Shown: positions 35,157 to 43,964 of the stretch, piece by piece
Position numbering within the stretch: position 1 is the first letter of the stretch
How the letters are laid out: every line of letters begins with the position of its first letter
From: JAZKAR01 sp040389065
GTDB taxonomy: Bacteria; Pseudomonadota; Gammaproteobacteria; Burkholderiales; Casimicrobiaceae
Assembly (NCBI GenBank): GCA_040389065.1
Contig: JAZKAR010000012.1
Coordinates: 1-64,000, forward strand
Direction: 5' to 3'
Length of the DNA stretch: 64,000 bases
The notes under the pieces: model-generated
The model's database searches: none
What the model was told of the DNA's origin: nothing
The model's input: only the letters and a program-made list of their open reading frames with translations
Made by a program: the position numbers and the translations under genes

Positions 35157-36035
35157 ATGCCTACTCCTGTACATTCTTCTCATTCATTGCTATCCGAACG
35201 CATGGCAGGAGTACTTTGGGTTGTTTTTGCTGGCTTTATGTTCTCGCTAAATGCTGTTCTAGTACGCCTAGGTGGCCATACCATTGCTATTACAGAATTA
35301 ATTTTCTATCGCTATATAATCGGTTTTAGCATTCTGGCTCTAGTAATGTTCAAAAAGGGTATAAGCTGGAAAAGCCAACATAAAAAAAGGCTTTTTTATC
35401 GAGGCACTTCTGGTATTTTATCTACTACCTCTTACTATATTGCTTTAATCAATATTCCTTTAGCGGTAACAAGTACACTCTCAAACACTACGGGGCTTTT
35501 TCTCTGCTTATTAGGATTTCTTTTTCTAGGTGAACGCCCTAAAGCTTCTCGAATTGGTGCACTTCTATTAGGGCTATTAGGAATACGTTTAGTATTAAAA
35601 GCAGACTTTCAATTGCTAAATACGTTGGGTGTAATTGCCGCATTACTCAATGGTTTCTTTTCTGCATTATCTTATTTTAATATTCGTGAATTACACGAAG
35701 CTGGTGAGCCAGAAGAACGCATCATGGCTTATTTTTTTGTTATTTCTCTTTTATATTCAGGCGGCTGGCTTCTATTTACACAGGGATTTCATTTTCTCTC
35801 TTTATCAGCCCTTCCTTATATTTTAGGTATTGGCTTTACAGGAATTGTAGCGCAGTGGGCCATTACACGCGCTTATAAACAAGGTGATATTAGTATTACG
35901 TCTGTTTTTTCTTACTTTGGCACTACGTTTTTCGTTGTGTGGGACTGGTATTTATGGGCATTTCAACCCTCTTTTTGGATGCTAATAGGCATGTTATGCA
36001 TTACTGTCAGCGGAATATGGGTGTCTAAGCGTTAG
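35157..36035 (+). CDS. EamA/DMT-family transporter, tandem copy 3
   Basis: 292 residues, ten helices. It has GFMFSLNAVLVR, TELIFYRY, IPLAVTSTLSNTTGLF, GEPEERIMAYF and ITSVFSYFGTTFF. It is separated from copy 2 by 39 nt and is probably co-transcribed. In this copy the TNPIF-type helix has changed to TTGLF, suggesting a different substrate pocket. Confidence 0.9.
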   Translation: MPTPVHSSHSLLSERMAGVLWVVFAGFMFSLNAVLVRLGGHTIAITELIFYRYIIGFSILALVMFKKGISWKSQHKKRLFYRGTSGILSTTSYYIALINIPLAVTSTLSNTTGLFLCLLGFLFLGERPKASRIGALLLGLLGIRLVLKADFQLLNTLGVIAALLNGFFSALSYFNIRELHEAGEPEERIMAYFFVISLLYSGGWLLFTQGFHFLSLSALPYILGIGFTGIVAQWAITRAYKQGDISITSVFSYFGTTFFVVWDWYLWAFQPSFWMLIGMLCITVSGIWVSKR

Positions 36036-36117
36036 TATTAAAAATACCCTAAAAAATATTGTATAACGCCTGTTAAAAAGTCTTTCAGGCCATGCGTTTT
36101 GAAGAAAGCAAAAGATT

Positions 36118-36840
36118 ATGAAATACCTTTTTTTTCGCCGTTTTATCAATATCACACTCGCAATATCTCTATTAGCAACTATCGGGTACGCACAAAATGT
36201 ACCTGATACCATTCCTCGTCAGCTAATACTGCATTATGCCCTTCATTGGAAAGGCTTAACTGGCAAAGCAAATTATATTTTAAATCAGAATGGAACACAT
36301 TACACCATTACTAGCGATGCACGAGGCACCGGAATAGCGAGTATGTTAGGTAAAGCTGTAATGACCAGTGAAGGTTCTATTGAGCAGGGAGGCATTCTTC
36401 GCCCCCATTTCTTTAAACTGGATAAACCTTTTGGAGAAGATGAACAAGCTAATTTTGATTGGAAAAAAAATACTGTTACACTTAAAACAGGAGAAACTTT
36501 TCCTTTAGGCAAAACAGCTACTCATGATCCTCTCTCTTTATTATTTCAATTTTATTGGACTCCCCCTGACTCTTCGGCAAAATCTTCTCTGCAAAATATA
36601 AAAATCGCTACTACTAAAAAACTGGCTTCTTATACTTTTAAGCTAACAGGAACGGAACAACTAAAATTTAATAAGCAGAGCATTGAAACTCAAGTCTGGA
36701 AGCGATACGATGCTGAAGGAAAGTTACATATGACGCTTTGGTTAGCGCCAAGCCAACATTTTATTCCGATTAAAATGCATGATTACGATGGCCCAAATGA
36801 AATCAAAGAATTAGTTTTAACGGGAATTGAAACAAAATAA
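36118..36840 (+). CDS. DUF3108 periplasmic protein
   Basis: An exported protein of 240 residues with a signal peptide (FINITLAISLLATIGYAQN). The DUF3108 beta-rich domain starts at LHYALHWKGLTGKANY, with the pattern TITSDARGTGIASMLGKA, RPHFFKLDK, KKNTVTLKTGE and HDPLSLLFQFYW. The function is unknown; related proteins are periplasmic. It follows the transporter genes by 82 nt on the same strand, and the palindromic element copy F lies just after it. Confidence 0.85.
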   Translation: MKYLFFRRFINITLAISLLATIGYAQNVPDTIPRQLILHYALHWKGLTGKANYILNQNGTHYTITSDARGTGIASMLGKAVMTSEGSIEQGGILRPHFFKLDKPFGEDEQANFDWKKNTVTLKTGETFPLGKTATHDPLSLLFQFYWTPPDSSAKSSLQNIKIATTKKLASYTFKLTGTEQLKFNKQSIETQVWKRYDAEGKLHMTLWLAPSQHFIPIKMHDYDGPNEIKELVLTGIETK

Positions 36841-36855
36841 TTATCTTACTTTTTA

Positions 36856-36962
36856 TAAAAGTTACACAGTTGTATTCACTTAGCCACGCATGGCAATGCA
36901 TATAGCACAGCACGGCTACTAACTGCCAACACGCCGAGAGACCCCAACTGTATAACTTCTAA
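36856..36962. repeat. Palindromic intergenic element, copy F
   Basis: About 107 nt. The left arm TAAAAGTTACACAGTTG is mirrored by CAACTGTATAACTTCTAAC. The interior has CATGGCAATGCA, CAGCACGGC and CTGCCAACACGCCGAGAG, the last close to the GCCGAGAGAGCC of copy A. It lies between the DUF3108 gene and ridA, where it would be transcribed if the genes are co-transcribed. Confidence 0.83.
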
Positions 36963-36984
36963 CTTTTAAACAGGAACCAACTTT

Positions 36985-37374
36985 ATGACACGTCAAGCTA
37001 TTCATTCTCCTCATGCCCCTCAAGCGATTGGAACCTATTCACAAGCTATGCGTGCAGGTGATCTTATTTTTCTATCAGGGCAACTTGGCCTACACCCCGA
37101 AACACTTGAGTTAGAAAGCACTATTGAAGCTGAAATTGCACGTGCTTTTGATAATTTGGCTGCGGTATGCCAAGCTGCTGGCGGCAGTTTAAATAATCTA
37201 GTGAAAGTAAACATTTACCTAACTGAATTGGCTCATTTTCAAGCAGTGAATGATGCAATGAAAGCGCGTTTTACAGAACCTTACCCTGCACGTGCAGCTG
37301 TTGGCGTAGCATCATTACCTAAAGGAGGGCGTGTTGAAGTTGAGGGGGTGCTGTATCTACCCGCATCTGCTTAA
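36985..37374 (+). CDS. ridA: RidA (YjgF) enamine/imine deaminase
   Basis: Hydrolyses reactive 2-aminoacrylate and related enamines from PLP enzymes in the cytoplasm. It has 129 residues. It has the family layout APQAIGTYSQAMRAGDLIFLSGQLG, then VKVNIYLTEL, then PARAAVGVASLPKGGRVEVEGV with the catalytic Arg in YPARAAV. An ATG start with AGGAACC upstream. Confidence 0.95.
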   Translation: MTRQAIHSPHAPQAIGTYSQAMRAGDLIFLSGQLGLHPETLELESTIEAEIARAFDNLAAVCQAAGGSLNNLVKVNIYLTELAHFQAVNDAMKARFTEPYPARAAVGVASLPKGGRVEVEGVLYLPASA

Positions 37375-37397
37375 GAAGCTATTCTTAAACATAATAG

Positions 37398-37435
37398 CCT
37401 GGGCTAAGTAATATTTAATACTTACTGAGTCCAGG
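37398..37435 (+). terminator. Hairpin downstream of ridA
   Basis: CCTGGGCTAAGTAA (37398-37411) pairs with TTACTGAGTCCAGG (37422-37435) with two mismatches. No U tract follows, so it is a weak terminator or a 3' stem. Confidence 0.4.
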
Positions 37436-37544
37436 TCAAACTTTAAAATCTACGCAAATTTTGAAATAACAAAGGCTACTATAAACATTAAATATCATAC
37501 TTAGAGCTAAGCTTCATAAAACCGAACTTCGATTAAAATAAGCT

Positions 37545-38621
37545 CTAATAAAGTGTATCTGCATCAATCCTATAACGAATAAGTACTTTACGTAAACGAC
37601 TAAGAGCCTCTACCTGCACTTGGCGAATTCTTTCACGAGTAACACCAATTTCACCTGCTAAAGTCTCTAATGTAACCGCTTCATACCCACTTAAACCGAA
37701 TCGACGCTCAATAATATAACGTTCTTTAGGATTTAATTGGAAAAGCCATTTTTGAACAAGCGTTCCTACTTCCTGATGCTGTACTTTTTCTTCAGCAGAA
37801 ACTTCATTCATATCTGCAATTGAATCCCCTAATGTGATACTGGGATCAACCGTTAGCACAGAATCTAATGAGGCCATTGATTCATTAAGTGTTAATAAAT
37901 TTCGTGCTTCTTCTAAAGACTTTCCGCTTGCTTCAGCAACATCAATATCTTTAGCTTGCCCCTTACCTTGCGACTCCAACTGCCGAACAGTTCGTAAGAC
38001 TATATTAAGTTCACGAATAACATGTGAAGGCAGCCGAATGGTACGCGTTTGATTAATAATAGAACGTTCAATTTTCCGGCGAATCCACCAAATGGCGTAA
38101 GTAGAAAAACGATATCCTAAATCAGGATTAAATTTATCTAACGCACGCATTAAACCGATATTGCCCTCTTCGATTAAATCAGCCAAGGGCATACCTCGTG
38201 TCATATAGTGTTTTGCAACGTTAACAACTAACCGCAAATTACATTCGATCATACGCTGACGTGCTTCGAAATCACCATCACGCGCTTTTTTTGAAAGCTC
38301 TAATTCTTCTTCTGCGGTTAAAAGGCGAGCGCGACGAATATCTTGCAAATAAAATTGCACTACATCATAAACTGCGCCACTTTTTTTGGATTCTATCTCC
38401 CAATCAACATCAGTAACTGCTACCTCAACGGCAACACCTTCCTCTGTAAAGGGTAACGCTACACCCTCTTCGACCCAAGAAGCATCATCTTCATCGTCAT
38501 CATCCGCCGCTGCAAGCGCCGGGTTTTCTGTATCCTCAGTGTCGAGTGAGGTGCTTGGTTCCAAATCTGATTGGATATGTTCTTCAGGCGATGATGAAGA
38601 TTTCTTAGGTCTGCGAGTCAT
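37545..38621 (-). CDS. rpoS: Stationary-phase sigma factor RpoS
   Basis: Alternative sigma-70-family factor for the general stress and stationary phase response. It has 358 residues. Region 1.2 begins at VVQFYLQDIRRARLLTAEEE. Region 2 has NLRLVVNVAKHYMTRG, DLIEEGNIGLMRALDKFNP and RFSTYAIWWIRRKIE. Region 4 has the LNPKERYIIERRFGL and GVTRERIRQVQVEALSRLR helix-turn-helix. An acidic, low-complexity N-terminus (about 1-75) is longer than usual. The order surE-pcm-nlpD-rpoS matches beta- and gammaproteobacteria, and the main rpoS promoter is usually inside nlpD. The gap to nlpD is 3 nt. Confidence 0.96.
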   Translation of the reverse strand: MTRRPKKSSSSPEEHIQSDLEPSTSLDTEDTENPALAAADDDDEDDASWVEEGVALPFTEEGVAVEVAVTDVDWEIESKKSGAVYDVVQFYLQDIRRARLLTAEEELELSKKARDGDFEARQRMIECNLRLVVNVAKHYMTRGMPLADLIEEGNIGLMRALDKFNPDLGYRFSTYAIWWIRRKIERSIINQTRTIRLPSHVIRELNIVLRTVRQLESQGKGQAKDIDVAEASGKSLEEARNLLTLNESMASLDSVLTVDPSITLGDSIADMNEVSAEEKVQHQEVGTLVQKWLFQLNPKERYIIERRFGLSGYEAVTLETLAGEIGVTRERIRQVQVEALSRLRKVLIRYRIDADTLY

Positions 38622-38624
38622 ACG

Positions 38625-39725
38625 TCAACGCTCCGGCAAATATTTTATAGGATCAACAGGTTTACCAAGCTTTCTGACTTCAAAGTGCAATTTAACTTGA
38701 TCACTGTCTGTATTACCCATTTCGGCAATTTTCTGTCCGCGATTTACTTCTTGACCCTCTTTTACGAAATTTTCTCTATTATGGGCATATGCCGTAAGGA
38801 ATTGTTTAGTATGCTTTAATATGATAAGTTTGCCATAACCTCTTAGCCCTGAGCCTACATAAACTACTTTCCCCGATTCTGCTGCCACAATAGGTTGCCC
38901 TAATTTACCCGCGATATCGATACCTTTATTTACTGTACCAAAACCATGTACAACCTTTCCTGCTGTAGGCCACAGAAAATCTGTAGTCTCTTCTGCTGCC
39001 CCATCAGGGGAAGCAAAACTATCTCCCCCAGTGAGAGGATTTTTTGCTTTCTGCTCCTGGCTTTTTCTCCAGGCCTCATCAGAGTAAGGTTGTTTCGATA
39101 CCACTTCTCCTGCTTTTTGACGCGCTAGTTCTTTTTCCTTTTGAGCGCTCTTCCAAGCCTCATCAGAATACGGTACCTTAGGAGCTGTTGAAGGCCGGAC
39201 AACAACACCTCCTGCACTATCTGCCCCACCCAGCTCGCCTGAAGCTATAGGCGCATCAGAGAGAGGGCGTACCTCTACCCCATTTCCATCACTAGCAGCA
39301 TCCCACGAGCGTGATTCAGATGTACGAGAAGAATTCCCAAAACTATCTGCACGTGCTGACCCTGTGCGCCGATTAACCTTTAATGTTTGGCCTAGATTTA
39401 TATGATTAGGATCAATAAGCTGATTCATATCTGCCAATTCTCGTGGCGTTAATCCATAACGAGAAGCAATATTATAAAGTGTATCGCCTTTACGCACGAC
39501 GTGAGTACCTGACTCAGGTATATCTACTGTCGCTGTAGGACGCCGAGGCGCAGACACTTGTATCGGCGGTGAAAAAGATCCACCATTTACCGAACTGTTA
39601 TTATTGGAGCTTCCCCCCTCTACAACAGGTACATCATAATCACCGCGTGTACCTGCACATCCTGACAAAAGGGCGCTACCGACCACAACCCAACCCAACC
39701 ACTGAACGTGCTTCATCGTTTTCAT
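38625..39725 (-). CDS. nlpD: NlpD-like lipoprotein, LysM plus inactive M23 domain
   Basis: An envelope lipoprotein that activates cell-division amidases. It has 366 residues from ATG 39725. The lipobox LLSGC puts the lipidated Cys at 23. A LysM domain (about 65-110: HVVRKGDTLYNIASRYGLTP) binds peptidoglycan. A C-terminal M23 (LytM) domain spans about 245-366. The metal ligands are lost: the usual H-x-G-x-D is NKGIDIA and the usual H-x-H is KLHFEV, as in activator members. A short duplication PYSDEAWK…PYSDEAWR sits in the linker. The frame extends to 39758, but that part overlaps pcm. Confidence 0.92.
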   Translation of the reverse strand: MKTMKHVQWLGWVVVGSALLSGCAGTRGDYDVPVVEGGSSNNNSSVNGGSFSPPIQVSAPRRPTATVDIPESGTHVVRKGDTLYNIASRYGLTPRELADMNQLIDPNHINLGQTLKVNRRTGSARADSFGNSSRTSESRSWDAASDGNGVEVRPLSDAPIASGELGGADSAGGVVVRPSTAPKVPYSDEAWKSAQKEKELARQKAGEVVSKQPYSDEAWRKSQEQKAKNPLTGGDSFASPDGAAEETTDFLWPTAGKVVHGFGTVNKGIDIAGKLGQPIVAAESGKVVYVGSGLRGYGKLIILKHTKQFLTAYAHNRENFVKEGQEVNRGQKIAEMGNTDSDQVKLHFEVRKLGKPVDPIKYLPER

Positions 39726-39729
39726 TGTG

Positions 39730-40428
39730 TCACCGGATACCAGAAAGAAAAGGAACAAAATTTACTGCATCTAAGCGCTGCTCATAAAAGCCTTGAGGGC
39801 TTCTTTCAATTAATCTAAGCGTTTGTTGGCGCGTTACACTATCTACAAACGGTATTAATAATCGACCGCCTATTTTAAGTTGCTGTTTTAATGGCTCTGG
39901 TACTTCTGTACTAGCTGCAGCTAAAATAATGGCATCGAAAGGCGCCATCATTAACCATCCTAGTGCACCATCGCCGTAACGTACTTTGATACGCCCTTCA
40001 AGTTTAAGCTCACGAAACATTTTTCTAGAGCGATCCACTAAACCGCTAATACGTTCAATTGCGTAAACTTCGCGTGCTAATTCAGCCAAAACAACGCTCT
40101 GATAACCGCAACCTGAACCAACATCCAAAACAGAGCCTAACTTTTCACCTGTTGCTGGCATAGCCAGACTTAAAAACCGAGCTACAGTATAAGGATGAGA
40201 AAGCGTTTGTCCAAAACCAATAGGCAATGCACAATCGTCATACGCTCTTGAAGCTAAAGCTTCCTCAACAAAAAGATGGCGTGGCACTTTATTCATGGCT
40301 GCCAAAACCAGCTCGTTTTGAATACCTTGAGAACGTAGGCGCTCTACCATCCGCGCGCGCGTTCTCGCAGAAATCATCCCTATGTCACTTTTTCCGTGAT
40401 TATTTGTCCCGCCGCCTAGGAAAACCAA
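39730..40428 (-). CDS. pcm: Protein-L-isoaspartate O-methyltransferase
   Basis: Repairs isoaspartyl residues in damaged proteins using S-adenosylmethionine. It has 232 residues from a TTG at 40428; ATG 40377 would give 215. Motifs are VPRHLFVEEALASRAYDDCALPIGFGQTLS, the SAM-binding LDVGSGCGYQSVVLAEL, and DAIILAAASTEVPEPLKQQLKIGGRLLIP. The longer start has GGGAG upstream but overlaps the 3' end of surE by 13 nt; the shorter has no ribosome binding site. Its stop is 5 nt before nlpD. Confidence 0.94.
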   Translation of the reverse strand: MVFLGGGTNNHGKSDIGMISARTRARMVERLRSQGIQNELVLAAMNKVPRHLFVEEALASRAYDDCALPIGFGQTLSHPYTVARFLSLAMPATGEKLGSVLDVGSGCGYQSVVLAELAREVYAIERISGLVDRSRKMFRELKLEGRIKVRYGDGALGWLMMAPFDAIILAAASTEVPEPLKQQLKIGGRLLIPFVDSVTRQQTLRLIERSPQGFYEQRLDAVNFVPFLSGIR

Positions 40429-41156
40429 GCACTCACTCCCTCAAGAGCATGATAATGCGTTAAATCGAGCTGCAACGGCGTCAGCGATACATATCCTGCT
40501 TCCACCGCACCAAAATCAGTTCCTTCACCAGCATCTGCAGCCGCTCCTGCCGCCCCTATCCAATAAATTGTTTCGCCTCTTGGGTTTTGCATCGGAATCA
40601 TAGGTTCAGCTTTATGACGCCGCCCTAAACGCACTACTTTGATTCCTTTGATATCTTCATAGGGAACGTCAGGAACATTAAGATTAAGCAATACTGGAAC
40701 TCGAATGTTTTTAATTAATAGTGGCAAAATATCTTGTACTACTTTTGCTGCTGTTTCAAAATATTTAGCTTCTTTCCCCGCTAAAGAAACAGCTAATGAA
40801 GGAATACCAAACAAAAAACCTTCTGTCGCTGCAGCAACAGTTCCTGAATAAACGGTATCATCACCCATATTCGCGCCGCGGTTTATTCCTGAAATCACCC
40901 AATCAGGCATAGGATCAATAAATCCACTTAACGCTAAATGTACGCAATCGGTTGGCGTTCCATTTACAAAAGAAAAACCATTTAACGCTTGCCGAACCAT
41001 TAAGGGACGATCCAACGTTAACGAATTACTAGCTCCGCTTCGATCCCGCTCAGGTGCCATCACACTAACTTTAGATGCAAAGGGCTTCATTGCATCAGCT
41101 AATGCCTTTAAACCAGGAGCAAAATATCCATCATCATTACTTAATAAAATGTGCAT
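40416..41156 (-). CDS. surE: 5'/3'-nucleotidase SurE
   Basis: A survival-related nucleoside monophosphate phosphatase. It has 246 residues from ATG 41156. Metal site LLSNDDGYFAPGLKAL, MAPERDRSGASNSLTL, NGTPTDCVHLAL, and VISGINRGANMGDDTVYSGTVAAATEG are all intact. The C-terminus ends LDLTHYHALEGVSAW. AGAGAAG precedes the ATG. It is the first gene of the surE-pcm-nlpD-rpoS block. Confidence 0.96.
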   Translation of the reverse strand: MHILLSNDDGYFAPGLKALADAMKPFASKVSVMAPERDRSGASNSLTLDRPLMVRQALNGFSFVNGTPTDCVHLALSGFIDPMPDWVISGINRGANMGDDTVYSGTVAAATEGFLFGIPSLAVSLAGKEAKYFETAAKVVQDILPLLIKNIRVPVLLNLNVPDVPYEDIKGIKVVRLGRRHKAEPMIPMQNPRGETIYWIGAAGAAADAGEGTDFGAVEAGYVSLTPLQLDLTHYHALEGVSAWFS

Positions 41157-41367
41157 GCAGCTTCTCTTCTTTTTTAATAGCAGCTCCACTCTTTTTACTT
41201 ATATGAATATTTCATAGTAGTAAATTAAACGCTTAACTGATGTTTCATATGCACTATTTATGCTGTGATAAACTTATTAAAAGCGATATAAATAGCCAAA
41301 TAGATAACCTGCTATTTTACACTAATCACTCTGCACTTGGCTTTACATAGAAAAGAGCGTTGTTATA

Positions 41368-41407
41368 AAAAAAGACAAGGTAGCAGCTAATTTTTTAACC
41401 ACTACCT
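41368..41407 (-). terminator. Possible terminator downstream of recA
   Basis: On the minus strand AGGTAG and CTACCT bracket an AT-rich loop with extra pairing, followed by TGTCTTTTTTT. It lies about 50 nt after the recA stop. Confidence 0.45.
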
Positions 41408-41456
41408 GTAGCTGAATATGAAGCTGAATATCAATTTCACATTTACTTTCAATAAA

Positions 41457-42521
41457 CTATAAATCTACGCCATCGTCTAAATCTGCTGCATCCTCAATTT
41501 CACCTGTTGCAGTCGGTGCGACAAAGCTGCTTGAGCCAGCAATGGTTTCTCGAATTCTATCTTCAATATCTTTGCTTAATTCGGGATTTTGTCTTAAGAA
41601 TTCGCGCACATTATCTTTACCTTGACCAATTTTTTCGCCTTTATAACTATACCAGGCACCGGCCTTGTCAATAAATTTACGCGCTACTCCTAAATCAATA
41701 ATTTCACCTTCGCGAGAAATTCCTTGACCGTATAAAATCTCAAATAAAGCTTCGCGGAAGGGAGGCGCTACTTTGTTTTTGACTACCTTAACACGCGTTT
41801 CATTTCCTACGATTTCTTCACCGCGCTTAATAGAACCAATTCGGCGAATATCTAAACGTACAGACGCATAAAACTTTAATGCATTACCACCTGTAGTTGT
41901 TTCAGGACTGCCAAACATTACGCCAATTTTCATACGTATTTGGTTAATAAAAATAACCAATGTATTTGTACGTTTGATATTAGATGTTAACTTACGTAAG
42001 GCTTGGCTCATTAAACGCGCTTGTAGCCCTGGCAATGAATCGCCCATTTCGCCTTCGATTTCGGCACGAGGTGTTAGCGCAGCAACAGAATCAATTACGA
42101 TTAAATCAACACCACCTGATCTTACCAACATATCAGCAATTTCAAGCGCTTGCTCGCCTGTATCTGGTTGAGAAATCAACATTTCGCCAACATTCACACC
42201 TAACTTACCTGCATAAACAGGATCCAACGCATTTTCAGCATCGATGTAGGCAGCAACGCCTCCTTGCTTTTGAACTTCAGCAACCACTTCCAAGCATAAT
42301 GTTGTTTTACCTGAAGATTCAGGGCCAAATATTTCAACTACGCGTCCTTTGGGTAACCCCCCCACGCCTAAAGCAATATCTAAACCTAAAGAACCGGTAG
42401 ACACTACTTGTATATCATTTGCCACCTGGGCATCGCTCATTTTCATGACCGAGCCTTTACCAAATTGTTTTTCAATCGCTGCCAACGCCGCTGTAAGCGC
42501 TTTGGATTTTTGCTCGTCCAT
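41457..42521 (-). CDS. recA: Recombinase RecA
   Basis: Catalyses strand exchange in homologous recombination and stimulates LexA self-cleavage. It has 354 residues from ATG 42521, with GGAAGGG 7 nt upstream; other in-frame ATGs lie just before. Walker A is EIFGPESSGKTTLCLEVV. The MAW region, the L1/L2 loops (EIEGEMGDSLPGLQARLMSQALRKL and FINQIRMKIGVMFGSPETTTGG) and KVVKNKVAPPF are intact. I see no CTGT-N8-ACAG LexA-type site in the 160 nt upstream. recX does not follow. GVGGLPKG is encoded by a G7 run. Confidence 0.98.
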   Translation of the reverse strand: MDEQKSKALTAALAAIEKQFGKGSVMKMSDAQVANDIQVVSTGSLGLDIALGVGGLPKGRVVEIFGPESSGKTTLCLEVVAEVQKQGGVAAYIDAENALDPVYAGKLGVNVGEMLISQPDTGEQALEIADMLVRSGGVDLIVIDSVAALTPRAEIEGEMGDSLPGLQARLMSQALRKLTSNIKRTNTLVIFINQIRMKIGVMFGSPETTTGGNALKFYASVRLDIRRIGSIKRGEEIVGNETRVKVVKNKVAPPFREALFEILYGQGISREGEIIDLGVARKFIDKAGAWYSYKGEKIGQGKDNVREFLRQNPELSKDIEDRIRETIAGSSSFVAPTATGEIEDAADLDDGVDL

Positions 42522-42686
42522 TATCATACCCTTCCGCATCAAATAGATAACAATAAATACTATAAAAATTTAAGTTCGGATTCATACAAATTTTCCAGCC
42601 AAATAGTTTGCAACCAGTGCTTATAGATTACTTATAAGCCCTATGCCCTATAAAACTAGTGTAATTTGCGCAAGTCTTAACCACAC

Positions 42687-43076
42687 TTACTTAAGCGTAT
42701 CCAACCAAAACAAACCTGCCACACGCCGCCCTTCTCCACACAAAAGATTATAGGTACGACATGCTGCTGCTGTATCCATCCACTCTAAATGGATAAGACC
42801 ATTTTCGTATAACCATTCTCGCTGTGCCACTGTTGGAAAGCTCATTTGCTTTCCAGTTCCGACCAAAACCACTTCTGGTTTAGATTCGTGAATTGTAGAA
42901 CACTTGTTTTTTATCCATTCAAACTGAGTTGTTCCTTCTGTAACTATAAGCTCTTCAGCCGCCTCATCAGGAAAAATACTTATCGAATGACTATACAATA
43001 CTCCGCCTAGCATAAGGCTTCCTGAAGAATAGTGACTAAACAAAGGCTGTGCTGATTGTAAAGTTTGAAAATCCAC
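42687..43076 (-). CDS. Mth938 (NDUFAF3-like) domain protein
   Basis: A 129-residue protein of the Mth938/DUF498 group, a small alpha/beta domain. Visible are the opening YSSGSLMLGGVLYSHSISIFPDE, the central PEVVLVGTGKQMSFP and MDTAAACRTYNLLCGEGRRVAG. It is related to the mitochondrial complex I assembly factor NDUFAF3, but the bacterial role is not established. It lies 165 nt upstream of recA on the same strand, with no apparent functional link. Confidence 0.85.
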   Translation of the reverse strand: MDFQTLQSAQPLFSHYSSGSLMLGGVLYSHSISIFPDEAAEELIVTEGTTQFEWIKNKCSTIHESKPEVVLVGTGKQMSFPTVAQREWLYENGLIHLEWMDTAAACRTYNLLCGEGRRVAGLFWLDTLK

Positions 43077-43318
43077 TTTTCTCCACCATTCTTTTTCAGA
43101 TATAAAAACTTTTTACAAACTCAAAAAGATATTGCATTAATTATTTGTTTTAAAAACTTTTTCACAAAACTATAGCGTAAAGCTCTTAGTAGCACTGGCT
43201 AAAAACCGCTCTAAAACAGCATGATTAACCAAGTTTAGCATAGCCAAACTTAGCAAGTTGCTCATAATATGTTTGCATTGAAAAGCAAAACCCTATACAA
43301 TGCGTCTGCTTTTATATA

Positions 43319-43395
43319 CGGGGCGTAGCGCAGCCTGGTAGCGCGCTTGCTTTGGGAGCAAGATGTCGGGAGTTCGAATCTCTCCGCCCCGACCA
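43319..43395 (+). tRNA. tRNA-Pro (anticodon TGG)
   Basis: Acceptor CGGGGCG / CGCCCCG. Anticodon stem CTTGC/GCAAG with loop TTTGGGA gives TGG. The T arm has GTTCGAATC. CCA is encoded. 77 nt. Confidence 0.96.
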
Positions 43396-43413
43396 GTTGG
43401 TTACATTGAACAT

Positions 43414-43487
43414 GCGTTCGTAGCTCAACCGGATAGAGCACCGGCCTTCTAAGCCGGGGGTTACAGGTTCGATTCCTGTCGGACGCA
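43414..43487 (+). tRNA. tRNA-Arg (anticodon TCT)
   Basis: Acceptor GCGTTCG / CGGACGC. Anticodon stem CCGGC/GCCGG with loop CTTCTAA gives TCT. CCA is not encoded (ACTC follows), unlike its neighbours. 74 nt. Confidence 0.95.
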
Positions 43488-43523
43488 CTCATCAAGAGTA
43501 ATCATACGTTAAAAGTTCATTAT

Positions 43524-43600
43524 GGTGGCCGTAGCTCAGTTGGTAGAGTCCCGGATTGTGATTCCGGTTGTCGTGGGTTCGAGCCCCATCGGTCACCCCA
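43524..43600 (+). tRNA. tRNA-His (anticodon GTG)
   Basis: The G-1 residue and C73 frame the acceptor GTGGCCG / CGGTCAC. Anticodon stem CCGGA/TCCGG with loop TTGTGAT gives GTG. CCA is encoded. 77 nt including G-1. Confidence 0.95.
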
Positions 43601-43628
43601 TCATTTATTTTCCAAATAGGTAAATTTC

Positions 43629-43943
43629 ATGACATACGCGGTCATAAAAACCGGCGGCAAACAATATCGTGTTGCTGTTGGCGATAAACTCAAAGTAGAA
43701 CAGATACCTGCGGATGTAAATAGTGAAATTCGTTTAGACCAAGTTTTAATGATTGGTCAAGGCGATTCCGTTATTGTAGGTAAACCTTTCATTAGCGGTG
43801 CAACTGTTACAGCCAAAGTAATTGAACAAGGTCGTGGCGAAAAAATTAGAATTTTTAAGTTACGCCGCCGTAAACACTATCAGAAGCATCAAGGCCATCG
43901 TCAAAACTATACGCAGCTCTTGATTCAAGCTGTTAATTCTTAA
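43629..43943 (+). CDS. rplU: 50S ribosomal protein L21
   Basis: A 104-residue structural protein of the large subunit that binds 23S rRNA near L20. It has the full family pattern: MTYAVIKTGGKQYRVAVGDKLKVEQIP, then KVIEQGRGEKIRIFKLRRRKHYQKHQGHRQ split across its C-terminal basic region. It is the first gene of the rplU-rpmA pair, 29 nt after tRNA-His, so it may be read through from the tRNA promoter. Confidence 0.97.
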   Translation: MTYAVIKTGGKQYRVAVGDKLKVEQIPADVNSEIRLDQVLMIGQGDSVIVGKPFISGATVTAKVIEQGRGEKIRIFKLRRRKHYQKHQGHRQNYTQLLIQAVNS

Positions 43944-43964
43944 TTTCCTGAGGGAGTAAATACT

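Noticed and set aside
42522..42686. LexA/SOS box upstream of recA
   Set aside because: No CTGT-N8-ACAG or similar palindrome was found by eye.
43262..43495. Minus-strand open frame of 77 codons
   Set aside because: It is antisense to tRNA-Pro and tRNA-Arg; RNRTCNPRLRRP-like peptides are the classic false gene from tRNA sequence.
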